Below are positions 1 through 7,509 of a DNA stretch of 32,553 bases, one piece after another. The stretch is taken from the NCBI GenBank assembly GCA_902627745.1, contig CACOKG010000007.1, forward strand, positions 1-32,553, given 5' to 3'. This stretch comes from an uncultured Pelagibacteraceae bacterium. GTDB lineage: Bacteria > Pseudomonadota > Alphaproteobacteria > Pelagibacterales > Pelagibacteraceae. Below the pieces are notes generated by a model, which saw nothing but the letters and a program-made list of their open reading frames with translations, was not told where the DNA came from and searched no databases. The position numbers were made by a program, and so were the translations under genes. Position 1 is the first letter of the stretch, and each line of letters begins with the position of its first letter.

Positions 1-1264
1 CAGCTTCAACAGTTAAAGCGCATAAATCTTCTGGTTCTAAGTTATGTAGGCTATTTTTTCCACAAGCTCTTGCAAGTGTTTGTGCCTCTAATGTCATTAC
101 TTTTAAGTAATTTGTGAGTTTTTTTCCAGCTTTAACAGGATCTAATCTTTTCATTAATTTTGGATTTTGAGTTGATATGCCTGCAGGGTCGTTACCTTCG
201 TGCCAATCATCATAAGCTCCCGATGTTGTTCCAAGTTTTTTATAGTCATTTTCCCATTTTGGATCATTATCTCCGATTGCAATCATTGCTGCACTTCCAA
301 TAGAAACAGCATCTGCTCCAAGTGCGAGTGCCTTAGCAACATCAGCGCCATTTCTTATGCCTCCTGAAATTACAAGCTGTACTTCTCTATGAGCATCTAA
401 ATCTTGCAACGCATCTACTGCTGGTCTAATACAAGCTAGCGTGGGTTGTCCAACATTTTCAATAAAAACTTCTTGAGTTGCTGCAGTACCTCCTTGCATC
501 CCATCAAGCACAACGACATCAGCTCCTGCTTTAACAGCTAAGGCAGTATCGTAATAAGGTCTAGCACCTGCAATTTTAATAAATATTGGAACTTGCCATT
601 TTGTAATTTCTCTTAACTCTAATATTTTAATTTTTAAATCATCTGGACCTGTCCAATCTGGATGTCTACAGGCAGATCTTTGATCAACACCTTTTGGCAA
701 TGTTCTCATTTGAGCAACACGATCATTTATTTTTTGGCCCAATAACATTCCACCACCACCTGGTTTTGCTCCTTGACCAATAACTACTTCTATTGCATCA
801 GCTTTCCTCAAGTCATCTGGATTCATTCCATATCTTGAGGGTAACAATTGATAAACTAGATATTTAGATTGACCTCTTTCTTCAGGTGTCATACCACCAT
901 CTCCAGTGGTTGTTGAAGTACCTGCAGCACTCGCACCTCTACCTAAAGCTTCTTTAGCAGGTCCAGATAAAGCACCAAAACTCATACCCGCAATAGTAAT
1001 GGGAATATCTAGTTTCAAAGGCTTTTTTGCGTATTTAGTGCCTAAAGTAACATTTGTTGTACACTTTTCTCTATACCCTTCCAAAGGATACCTAGACATT
1101 GAAGCTCCTAAGAATAATAAATCATCAAAGTGTGGTAATTTTCTTTTAGAACCACCTCCTCTAATATCATAGATACCAGTAGCTGCAGCTCGTCTTATTT
1201 CTGAATTTGTGTATTCATCAAAAGTCCAGGATTGTCGTGGGTGGGTTTTAATTTTTTTTTTCAT
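1..1264 (-). CDS. glxD: GlxD-type FMN-binding glutamate synthase domain protein (3' end cut by window)
   Basis: Partial gene: 421 codons are visible from the ATG at 1264, and by comparison with the paralog at 5240-6655 only about 20 C-terminal residues lie outside. The protein is the FMN-binding (synthase) domain of glutamate synthase as a stand-alone subunit. Visible features are FGALSGPAKEALGRGA, the glycine-rich IGQGAKPGGGG stretch, a conserved Lys in IFIKIAGARP and the phosphate-binding SGGIRNGADVAKALALGADA. The segment that carries the [3Fe-4S] cysteines in glutamate synthases reads GAYDDWHEGNDPAGISTQ (about residues 349-366) and contains no cysteine. It is the last gene of a glxB-glxC-glxD operon, starting 2 bases after glxC. 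The substrate is unknown. The family is related to N-methylglutamate synthase subunit C, and the name GlxD follows rhizobial usage. Family assignment is secure; the reaction is not. Confidence 0.9.
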   Translation of the reverse strand, partial: MKKKIKTHPRQSWTFDEYTNSEIRRAAATGIYDIRGGGSKRKLPHFDDLLFLGASMSRYPLEGYREKCTTNVTLGTKYAKKPLKLDIPITIAGMSFGALSGPAKEALGRGASAAGTSTTTGDGGMTPEERGQSKYLVYQLLPSRYGMNPDDLRKADAIEVVIGQGAKPGGGGMLLGQKINDRVAQMRTLPKGVDQRSACRHPDWTGPDDLKIKILELREITKWQVPIFIKIAGARPYYDTALAVKAGADVVVLDGMQGGTAATQEVFIENVGQPTLACIRPAVDALQDLDAHREVQLVISGGIRNGADVAKALALGADAVSIGSAAMIAIGDNDPKWENDYKKLGTTSGAYDDWHEGNDPAGISTQNPKLMKRLDPVKAGKKLTNYLKVMTLEAQTLARACGKNSLHNLEPEDLCALTVEA

Positions 1265-1266
1265 TA

Positions 1267-1944
1267 TTAATAACTATTGTCAATTTTGAAATTATATAAT
1301 TTTCTTGCTGATCCATATCTTTTAAAGCTTTCAGCTTTAAAATTTTTGATTTCAGCATCTTTTAAAAACTTTTTTAATTTATTTAAGTGTTTTTTATCCA
1401 TTTTTTTTTCAATACAATCAGCACCTAAAGACTTAACTTTACCTCTGATATAGATATTTGTTTCATATAAACTGTCTCCTAATGCCTCACCAGCATCACC
1501 ACAAACAATTAAATTTCCAGATTGAGACATAAAACCAGACATATGACCAACTGAACCTTTTACCACTATATCAACTCCTTTCATAGAAATTCCACATCTT
1601 GAGCTAGCATCTCCGTCAATAATCAAAAGCCCTCCATGGGCAGTTGCACCGGCAGATTGTGATGCGTTTCCTTTTACATGAACTTTTCCAGACATCATGT
1701 TTTCTGCCACACCTGTTCCAACATTACCTTCAATTGTAATATTTGCTTTTTGATTCATTCCGGCACAATAATATCCCACATGACCTTTAATAGTTACATT
1801 CATTTCATTATTCAAACCTGCGCATATCGCATGATTTCCCTCAGGATTGATTATTGTAAAATCCCTTTCATTTTTCTTTCTGTCCAAATTTTGTAATTTG
1901 TCATTTACATTTCTAAGATTAAGTTTTTTTAAATCTAGTTCCAT
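1267..1944 (-). CDS. glxC: GlxC-type GXGXG-domain glutamate synthase subunit
   Basis: A 225-residue stand-alone version of the C-terminal right-handed beta-helix (GXGXG) domain of glutamate synthase large subunit. Repeating Gly turns are clear: GHVGYYCAGM, GNVGTGVAENM, GNASQSAGATAHGG, GDASSRCGISMKG, GSVGHMSGFMSQSG, GDAGEALGDS. The helix probably has a structural role, holding the glutaminase and synthase subunits together. The ATG overlaps the glxB stop by one base (TAATG), so the genes are translationally coupled, and glxD follows after 2 bases. A second, longer copy is mgsB (6655-7509). The start is fixed by the overlap. The C-terminal 55 residues are Lys-rich and not recognisable. Family is sure; substrate of the complex is not known. 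Confidence 0.88.
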   Translation of the reverse strand: MELDLKKLNLRNVNDKLQNLDRKKNERDFTIINPEGNHAICAGLNNEMNVTIKGHVGYYCAGMNQKANITIEGNVGTGVAENMMSGKVHVKGNASQSAGATAHGGLLIIDGDASSRCGISMKGVDIVVKGSVGHMSGFMSQSGNLIVCGDAGEALGDSLYETNIYIRGKVKSLGADCIEKKMDKKHLNKLKKFLKDAEIKNFKAESFKRYGSARKLYNFKIDNSY

Positions 1945-2828
1945 TAACTACCCCATGAATAAACTACACCAGGTTCTGGCTCAAAAATTTTTGCATCATT
2001 CACTCCTGGTAAGTGAGCCATAGCTTGAAATTCAGATGCTATAGCAACATAGTCATTAGTTTCAGCTATTACTGCTGGTTTACATGCAATTTCATCACGA
2101 AGTACTGCAAAGCCATTTCTTGTACCAGTAATAAAAGTATAAAAACCATCCAAATCTCTCAGGCCATCATTTAAAGTTTCTTTTAGATTTTTTTTATTAG
2201 CTAAATGATTTGAAATGTATCCTGCTGCAACCTCTGTATCATTTTCAGAGTCAAAATTGATACCCTTTTTTTTTAATTTTCTTCTAAGGTTATTATGATT
2301 AGACAAAGATCCATTATGAACCAAACATTCATCCTCTCCAGTAGAGTAGGGGTGTGAGCCATCTGTAGTAATAGCACTTTCAGTTGCCATTCGTGTATGA
2401 CCTATTGCATGTGTTCCAGAATAATTGTTAAGATTAAATTTTTTAACTACATCATTTGGGCTTCCAACTTGTTTAAATATTTCAATTGATTTTCCATAAC
2501 CAACTAGAGACGTGTTTTTGAAATGATCTTTTAATATTTTTAAAACATCGTTTGCTTTCTTTTTTGTTCTTAAAATAACATGATCTGAATTCTTTCTAAT
2601 ATCAGCATCATCTAAATATTCACTTAATTCTTTTTTAAAATTTTCGTAATCTAAATTATTGATACATATTGAATATTTTAATTTTTCTCCTTTTTCATCA
2701 TTGTAAATCGCAAAACCAGCACTATCAGGACCGCGAGAACCCATATTGATTAACATCTCAGCCAACAATGATCCAAGAGAGTTGTTTAACTTTTCATTTT
2801 TTAAATAAATTCCAACAATTCCACACAT
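1944..2828 (-). CDS. glxB: GlxB-type class II glutamine amidotransferase subunit
   Basis: A 294-residue Ntn-type class II glutamine amidotransferase (PurF/GltB N-terminal family). It begins MCGIVGIY, so Cys2 becomes the N-terminal nucleophile once Met is removed. Other active-site landmarks are RGPDSAGF (about 33-40), the GHTRMATES segment, HNGSLSNHNN (oxyanion-hole Asn-Gly) and the NDTE motif. It would hydrolyse glutamine, or a gamma-glutamyl amide, and channel the amine to the partner synthase subunit. It lies 7 bases after the 51-residue membrane protein gene and overlaps glxC by one base. It is a diverged paralog of mgsA (7497-8441). The natural gamma-glutamyl substrate cannot be read from the sequence. 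Confidence 0.9.
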   Translation of the reverse strand: MCGIVGIYLKNEKLNNSLGSLLAEMLINMGSRGPDSAGFAIYNDEKGEKLKYSICINNLDYENFKKELSEYLDDADIRKNSDHVILRTKKKANDVLKILKDHFKNTSLVGYGKSIEIFKQVGSPNDVVKKFNLNNYSGTHAIGHTRMATESAITTDGSHPYSTGEDECLVHNGSLSNHNNLRRKLKKKGINFDSENDTEVAAGYISNHLANKKNLKETLNDGLRDLDGFYTFITGTRNGFAVLRDEIACKPAVIAETNDYVAIASEFQAMAHLPGVNDAKIFEPEPGVVYSWGS

Positions 2829-2835
2829 GATATTT

Positions 2836-2991
2836 CTACTTAAAAAGAGATATTAAAAAATCTTTATAGTAAATTAGATTTACAACAATGATTAATATGA
2901 CCGCAAGTATTGCTCCATATTTAGCTTTTGGAAAAGCTACACCACGCATCTTTCTAGGTCTTAATTCCTCATTATTATTCTCGTCAGACAT
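2836..2991 (-). CDS. Small single-span membrane protein (51 aa), unrecognised
   Basis: A short gene found by reading the gap between the Amt locus and glxB. The protein starts MSDENNNEELRPRKMRG, runs 51 residues and ends at a TAG at 2836-2838. An acidic and then basic N-terminus is followed by one hydrophobic segment (about residues 26-41, AILAVILIIVVNLIYY), which suggests a single membrane span with the charged N-terminus in the cytoplasm. There is no good Shine-Dalgarno sequence. It lies 7 bases before glxB and 22 bases after the hairpin at 3013-3038. I do not recognise a family. Reasons to believe it is real: the clean signal-anchor pattern, the tight operon spacing, and a gap this compact genome would not otherwise leave. 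It could assist Amt or the glx complex at the membrane, but that is inference only. Confidence 0.6.
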   Translation of the reverse strand: MSDENNNEELRPRKMRGVAFPKAKYGAILAVILIIVVNLIYYKDFLISLFK

Positions 2992-3004
2992 TTTGATTTT
3001 TTAG

Positions 3005-3040
3005 ATTAAAAAGGGCGCTACAAATAAATGTAGCGCCCAA
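3005..3040 (-). terminator. Strong intrinsic terminator after amt and the 76-aa gene
   Basis: Perfect 9-bp inverted repeat: GGGCGCTAC at 3013-3021, an 8-base loop, GTAGCGCCC at 3030-3038. It is very GC-rich for this sequence. Read on the minus strand it is followed by a run of five T, the layout of a Rho-independent terminator, and it begins about 15 bases after the stop of the 76-aa gene. Only about 20 bases separate it from the next start codon on the same strand, so read-through or attenuation is possible. Confidence 0.85.
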
Positions 3041-3053
3041 ATTTTAGTTTGTA

Positions 3054-3284
3054 TTACCAATCAGTAATATTGCTTTTGTGGTCGTTTGCACCATGTCTTT
3101 TCCTCGCTAATCTTTCAAGCTCATCACTTTCAGATCTTGAAGTTAACACATGCCAACCAACCCACAAAATAATAGCAAGTATTACTAGTAAGCCTTCACT
3201 AGATCCAGCACCAGGATAAACAGCACCTGCAACTTGATCTGCAGGCTTGTTTAGGTGATCAATCCAGTTTGTAACTGTCGCCAT
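3054..3284 (-). CDS. Small membrane protein (76 aa) downstream of amt, unrecognised
   Basis: 76 residues: a soluble N-terminus of about 30 residues (MATVTNWIDHLNKPADQVAG), one hydrophobic span at about 31-48 (GLLVILAIILWVGWHVL), then a charged tail rich in Glu, Arg and Lys (SRSESDELERLARKRHG). The ribosome binding site is unusually strong for this window: AAAGGAGG a few bases before the ATG, which also fixes the start. It begins 11 bases after the end of amt and is followed by the strong terminator at 3013-3038, so it is evidently co-transcribed with amt and probably well translated. I know no function. An Amt-associated subunit or regulator is a reasonable guess from position only. Confidence 0.8.
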   Translation of the reverse strand: MATVTNWIDHLNKPADQVAGAVYPGAGSSEGLLVILAIILWVGWHVLTSRSESDELERLARKRHGANDHKSNITDW

Positions 3285-3295
3285 ATTTTCCTCCT

Positions 3296-4696
3296 TTACC
3301 TGGTTGCGGACGCAACTGCTTTTTCATCTGATTTAGCAGTCTCCATTATTTCATAGTCTAGTCCAGCTATTTCAACTTCACGCGGAATTCTTAGTTTACC
3401 CATTCCGTGTAAAACTTTAGCTATGACATAACCTGGTATTAGTCCAAGAACTACGAACATTATTAATGCCCCTAGGAATTGTCCTAATGGATTAATAGAA
3501 GCATAAGTAGTTCCATCCCACATAGCTCCAACACTGTATCCAGATGCCGGGTAACCATTTAAGACAAATCCACAAATTACTAGACCTATAAATCCAGCAT
3601 AACCATGTACGGCAACTGCACCAACTGCATCATCAATTTTGAACTTACGTTCAACCCAATAATGAAGTTTGTATGAAATTACAACACCGATCATACCTAT
3701 GATCATTGCTTGAATTGGATGATATAAATCATTTCCAGCTGAAGCACATATGATACCTGCTAGACCGCTAGAGTAAGTCCAGAAAGGATCTCCTTTAGCA
3801 ATCCAGTATCCAGCTAATAAGCCTCCTGATAATGACATCAAGAAGTTAAAAGTAATACCACTTAGTGTAGTAGGCGTTACATAAATGTTTGTTGCTGTCC
3901 AATATGATATACCTTCCATACCGTACTCAGGTCCAAGATCAAATATCGGTATATTACATGCCGCATAGAATCCCCAAAAGCCAGTATAAATTAGAAACAA
4001 TCCAATTGTTACTAGCCAAGGATTTCTTGGTCCAATATTTCTTGGTTCGCCACTTGATGAGAATTTTCCAATTCTCGGCCCTAAAACCATTAGAACTCCT
4101 AAAGCAAATCCACCTGCAATCGCATGAATTACTCCTGATGCATAAGCGTCATGATATCCTAAAAGTTTTAACATCCATCCATCAAAGTGCCATCCCCATG
4201 CAGCATCAATTACCCAGAAAACAGAACCAATTGCAATTGCTAAAATACCAAATGCAAAAGTTGTTATCCTCTCAATAATTGCTCCTGAAACGATAGATGC
4301 AGCAGTCCAAGAAAATAATAAGAATGCAGCCCAGAAAACACCCGAAATGTGGTCCCCTAAGTTGACAGCCATTAATTGACTTGTTGCTACATAAAATTTA
4401 GCACTGAATGCCGAGTCATCGGTAATCAATGCGGTACTTTCATTCATTATTGATGGTGCTAATCCAGGTCCTGTCGGAAAAGCCCAATAAATCCACCAAC
4501 CAAATAAAAACCAAGTTACTGTTACCAATGGTATCAGCATTGTATTTTTCATAAGAGTATGTTGATGGTGTTTGTAACGAGATGCTCCAACCTCATACAT
4601 ACAGAATCCGACGTGAATTAAAAACATCAGAACCACTGTTACCCAGTAGTAAAACTCTGTAAATATAGTAGTAAGAGCAGCTAACTGATCAGTCAT
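3296..4696 (-). CDS. amt: Ammonium/methylammonium channel of the Amt family
   Basis: A 466-residue polytopic membrane protein with about 11 hydrophobic spans. The paired pore histidines of the Amt/Mep/Rh family are visible as H191 in ASGVIHAIAGG and H364 in GAVAVHGYAG, and Asp183 precedes the first, as in AmtB. The first span carries FCMYEVGASR and HTLMKN, matching the usual end of helix 1. Amt proteins conduct ammonium and often methylammonium. Placed between gmaS-mgsABC and glxBCD, it may take up methylamine, or recover the ammonium these enzymes release; this is inference. No glnK gene is adjacent. The ATG is preceded by GGAGAGAG. The tail after the last span is short and charged. Confidence 0.95.
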   Translation of the reverse strand: MTDQLAALTTIFTEFYYWVTVVLMFLIHVGFCMYEVGASRYKHHQHTLMKNTMLIPLVTVTWFLFGWWIYWAFPTGPGLAPSIMNESTALITDDSAFSAKFYVATSQLMAVNLGDHISGVFWAAFLLFSWTAASIVSGAIIERITTFAFGILAIAIGSVFWVIDAAWGWHFDGWMLKLLGYHDAYASGVIHAIAGGFALGVLMVLGPRIGKFSSSGEPRNIGPRNPWLVTIGLFLIYTGFWGFYAACNIPIFDLGPEYGMEGISYWTATNIYVTPTTLSGITFNFLMSLSGGLLAGYWIAKGDPFWTYSSGLAGIICASAGNDLYHPIQAMIIGMIGVVISYKLHYWVERKFKIDDAVGAVAVHGYAGFIGLVICGFVLNGYPASGYSVGAMWDGTTYASINPLGQFLGALIMFVVLGLIPGYVIAKVLHGMGKLRIPREVEIAGLDYEIMETAKSDEKAVASATR

Positions 4697-4767
4697 AGTC
4701 TCTCTCCATATTAGTTTTAAAAAGCCTATTAAATTTTTTAGGAAGTGACAAATAAAAGAATGATAAA

Positions 4768-4791
4768 AAACGTAACAATGGCGTAACGTTT
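4768..4791 (-). terminator. Imperfect dyad between the 136-aa gene and amt: weak terminator or operator
   Basis: AAACGTAAC at 4768-4776 and GTAACGTTT at 4783-4791 form an inverted repeat with 8 of 9 positions matching and a 6-base spacer. The same site also reads as a direct repeat of CGTAAC spaced 11 bases (4771-4776 and 4782-4787), one helical turn. On the minus strand it lies 30 bases after the stop of the 136-aa gene and runs into six T, which fits a weak AT-rich terminator ending the gmaS-mgs operon. It also sits 72-95 bases upstream of the amt start, a natural operator position. The sequence does not decide between these. Confidence 0.4.
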
Positions 4792-4820
4792 AAAATTAAA
4801 ATCAACTATTGATTGTGTAA

Positions 4821-5231
4821 TTAAAATTTAAGGTAGGCTTTTTTCAAATCAACAAGAGGATGTTTAGGAGACATTTGAAATTTGACCAAAAGCTCTCTGG
4901 CTATCATATCTCTATCTTGCTGATTGTTTGGTAACTTAATTGATTTTGGAATAGTTACCCAACCATTTGCATTTCGGCAAAAAACAGCTGGTCTATCCTC
5001 TTCGTAACCCATATGAACATCTTCTAACCAATTTAGATCATCCCAACCCATCGCCTCAATATATTTTTCAAGAAACGGAGTAATTTTACTATAATCTGGT
5101 AGTAGGTTCACGTCATATCGGTAACCAATTGATTGACCGATCATTTTTTCTCTGGCTGTTTCTTTTTTCTTTCCTAATTGACCTTTAATCTCTTTAGTCT
5201 TTGTTAATGATTTACTTTTTTTTTTAGCCAT
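4821..5231 (-). CDS. Unrecognised 136-aa basic protein at the end of the mgs operon
   Basis: 136 residues with no signal peptide or membrane span. The first 32 residues are Lys-rich and probably disordered (MAKKKSKSLTKTKEIKG). The remainder looks like a compact alpha/beta domain with many aromatic and acidic residues, including YRYDVNLLPDYSKITPFLEKY, GWDDLNWLEDVHMGY and FCRNANGWVTIPKSIKLP. It starts 8 bases after the stop of mgsC, so it belongs to the same transcript, and no Shine-Dalgarno sequence is visible. Its Lys-rich start resembles that of MgsC itself (MAKKKKKKSNKK). I recognise no family. From its position it could be an accessory or a fourth subunit of the synthase. Confidence 0.8.
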   Translation of the reverse strand: MAKKKSKSLTKTKEIKGQLGKKKETAREKMIGQSIGYRYDVNLLPDYSKITPFLEKYIEAMGWDDLNWLEDVHMGYEEDRPAVFCRNANGWVTIPKSIKLPNNQQDRDMIARELLVKFQMSPKHPLVDLKKAYLKF

Positions 5232-5239
5232 AATCGAAA

Positions 5240-6655
5240 TTATATTTTGTGATAATTGTCAACTCCAACTGTGTAGTTTGTTCCAGCAAGAGGAACCTTA
5301 GCTAATGCTGAAGCTTCAGATGTTAATGCAGCTAAATCTTCTGGTTCTAAAGAATGTATATTTGTTTTTCCACAAGCTCTAGCTAACAATTGTGCCTCAA
5401 GCGTCATCGAATGCAAATAATTGTAAACTCTGATCGCAGCATCATCAGGATTTAATCTAGCTCTTAATTTAGGATCTTGAGTTGCTACACCAACTGGACA
5501 TCTTCCTGTATGACAATGATAACACTCACCAGCTTTAACACCCATCTCTTTTTCAAAGTTAGCTTCAGGAATGTCTTTATTGCAATTTAAAGCGATCATA
5601 GATCCAGTTCCGATTGCTATTGCATCAGCACCTAGCGCTAACGCTTTTGCCATATCAGCACCATCTCTTACACCACCCGCATAAATTAAGGTTACTTTTC
5701 CTGTCTTTCCAACATCATCAATAGCTCTTCTAGCTTCTCTGATTGCAGCAATTCCTGGAATACCTGTGTTTGCAGCAGCAATGTGAGGACCTGCTCCAGT
5801 TGATCCTTCCATACCATCTAGATATATAGAGTCAGGATCACATTTTGCGGCCATACGAACATCATCATAAACTTTTGATGCACCTAATTTTAATTGAATA
5901 GGAACTTTATTTTTTGTTAATTGTCTTAATTCTTCTACTTTTAAAGCTAAGTCATCTGGACCTAGCCAGTCAGGATGTCTTGCTGGAGATCTTTGGTCAA
6001 TACCTGAAGGTAGTGATCTCATTTCTGCTACTTGGTCAGTTACTTTTTGACCCATTAAATGACCTCCCATACCAACTTTTTGACCTTGACCAATAAAAAC
6101 CTCTATTCCGTCTGCAAGTTGTGCATGATGCGGGTTAAATCCATACCTTGATTGAATACATTGGTAGAACCATTTTTCAGAATATCTTCTTTCATCTGGG
6201 ATCATTCCACCTTCGCCAGAACATGTTGCGCTACCAGCCATTGTTGCACCACGTGCTAAGGCAGTTTTTGCTTCATAAGACAAAGCTCCAAAACTCATAC
6301 CAGTTATGTAAACAGGTATATCTAATTCTATGGGGTTCTCACATCTTGGACCAATAACAGTTTTTGTTTCACATTTTTCTCTGTAACCCTCAATAACAAA
6401 TCTTGTTAAAGTTCCAGGAAGAAAAACAAGATCATCAAATGTAGGAATTTTTTTCATTAATGCCATTCCTCGCATTCTGTATCTTCCTAATTGTGATTTA
6501 ATATGAATATCGTCTATTACATCAGGAGTAAAAATTGCATTATGGCCAAGTAAACTTTTGTTTCTTCCGCCATTATTATTTAAATGTACATCAGCTTTGC
6601 CACCGACATTATTTTTTAGTTTTTTGTTACTTTTTTTCTTTTTTTTCTTAGCCAT
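5240..6655 (-). CDS. mgsC: N-methylglutamate synthase subunit C (FMN/Fe-S glutamate synthase domain)
   Basis: A 471-residue protein equivalent to the synthase domain of glutamate synthase large subunit. Landmarks: ITGMSFGALSYEAKTALARGA (about 117-137), FIGQGQKVGMGGHLMGQK, the conserved Lys in IQLKLGAS (about 256), AGGVRDGADMAKALALGADA for the FMN phosphate, and the [3Fe-4S] motif CYHCHTGRCPVGVATQ with C378, C381 and C386. Known role of the family: the MgsABC complex moves a methylamino group onto glutamate, giving N-methylglutamate. Here that role is supported by gmaS directly upstream. The N-terminal 38 residues are a Lys/Asn-rich extension (MAKKKKKKSNKK) missing from the glxD paralog. It overlaps mgsB by one base. 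Alternative: a glutamate synthase-like enzyme with another amine. Confidence 0.88.
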   Translation of the reverse strand: MAKKKKKKSNKKLKNNVGGKADVHLNNNGGRNKSLLGHNAIFTPDVIDDIHIKSQLGRYRMRGMALMKKIPTFDDLVFLPGTLTRFVIEGYREKCETKTVIGPRCENPIELDIPVYITGMSFGALSYEAKTALARGATMAGSATCSGEGGMIPDERRYSEKWFYQCIQSRYGFNPHHAQLADGIEVFIGQGQKVGMGGHLMGQKVTDQVAEMRSLPSGIDQRSPARHPDWLGPDDLALKVEELRQLTKNKVPIQLKLGASKVYDDVRMAAKCDPDSIYLDGMEGSTGAGPHIAAANTGIPGIAAIREARRAIDDVGKTGKVTLIYAGGVRDGADMAKALALGADAIAIGTGSMIALNCNKDIPEANFEKEMGVKAGECYHCHTGRCPVGVATQDPKLRARLNPDDAAIRVYNYLHSMTLEAQLLARACGKTNIHSLEPEDLAALTSEASALAKVPLAGTNYTVGVDNYHKI

Positions 6656-7509
6656 TAAATTGCTCCTTTTTTCTCTGTAGGTTCCAAGTTATCATAATTC
6701 CATAATTTTTTCCCTGCGACTACTTTTGTCATCTTGCTTACGTCGAAATTTTCACCAATTTCTGCAACTTTTAACTTTCTTCTAAGCCATTCTTGATCAC
6801 TTTTTGTTAAATCTGATGGCACTGCGTCACTTCCATACGATCCTATTTTACCACCAATAAAAATTGTTCCGTCATACATAGAATCACCTAAATTAATACC
6901 CACATCACCTAAAATTATAATTCTACCTCTTTGCATCATAAATCCTGTGAATGCACCTGCATCACCTCCAATTATGATTGTTCCACCTTTCATATCGATA
7001 CCCGTTCTTGCTCCAACACTTCCCTTGCAAATTAGATCACCACCTCTTATCGCTGCGCCAAAACAAGATCCTGCATTTTTCTCAATCACAACTTTGCCGG
7101 CCATTAAATTTTCAGCACAAGACCAGCCAACTCTTCCATTTATTCTAACTACTGGACCATCGCTAGAACCAATACCAAAGTAACCTAAGCTTCCCTCAAA
7201 AATTAAATTCAATTTATTTAATATTCCTACTCCTAGGCTATGTTTTCCTTGAGGATTTTTAATAACAATAGTCCCATAACCTTCACTCATCAAATTATCA
7301 ATTTTTTTATTTGCCTCAGCTGCAGTCATATCTTTTACATCCAGATCGGTTCTTTTATTAAAATCTACATCGTAAGTGCCAAAATAATAAAAGTTTTCAG
7401 CTTCATCTGGATTGAAAAATTTTTGTTGAGTTCTACCAGTTAAAACTTCACTATGCATTCCCATTTCTTGGGCTTTAGTTTTTTTAGTTACGTTCTTTAA
7501 ATTTGCCAT
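6655..7509 (-). CDS. mgsB: N-methylglutamate synthase subunit B (GXGXG domain)
   Basis: 284 residues; the stand-alone GXGXG beta-helix of glutamate synthase. An N-terminal extension of about 80 residues absent from GlxC precedes the repeats: GSLGYFGIGSSDGP, GRVGWSCAENLMAGK, NAGSCFGAAIRGG, GSVGARTGIDMKGG, GDAGAFTGFMMQRG, GDVGINLGDSMYDG, GGKIGSYGSDA. It is expected to bridge MgsA and MgsC. Its start lies inside the end of mgsA (13-base overlap) and its stop overlaps mgsC (TAATG), so the three subunits are translationally coupled, which suits a fixed stoichiometry. An RBS-like AGGTTAAGGT lies just before the start. Confidence 0.88.
   Translation of the reverse strand: MANLKNVTKKTKAQEMGMHSEVLTGRTQQKFFNPDEAENFYYFGTYDVDFNKRTDLDVKDMTAAEANKKIDNLMSEGYGTIVIKNPQGKHSLGVGILNKLNLIFEGSLGYFGIGSSDGPVVRINGRVGWSCAENLMAGKVVIEKNAGSCFGAAIRGGDLICKGSVGARTGIDMKGGTIIIGGDAGAFTGFMMQRGRIIILGDVGINLGDSMYDGTIFIGGKIGSYGSDAVPSDLTKSDQEWLRRKLKVAEIGENFDVSKMTKVVAGKKLWNYDNLEPTEKKGAI

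Noticed and set aside
906-1172. An 88-residue plus-strand open frame over the start of glxD.
   Set aside because: Lies fully antisense to a conserved coding frame with clear FMN-domain motifs; no RBS or family signal.
3889-4278. A 129-residue plus-strand open frame inside amt.
   Set aside because: Antisense shadow of the Amt membrane spans; composition follows the opposite strand.
4700-4820. A sigma54-type promoter ahead of amt, as often seen for nitrogen genes.
   Set aside because: No GG-N10-GC pair of the right form on the minus strand.
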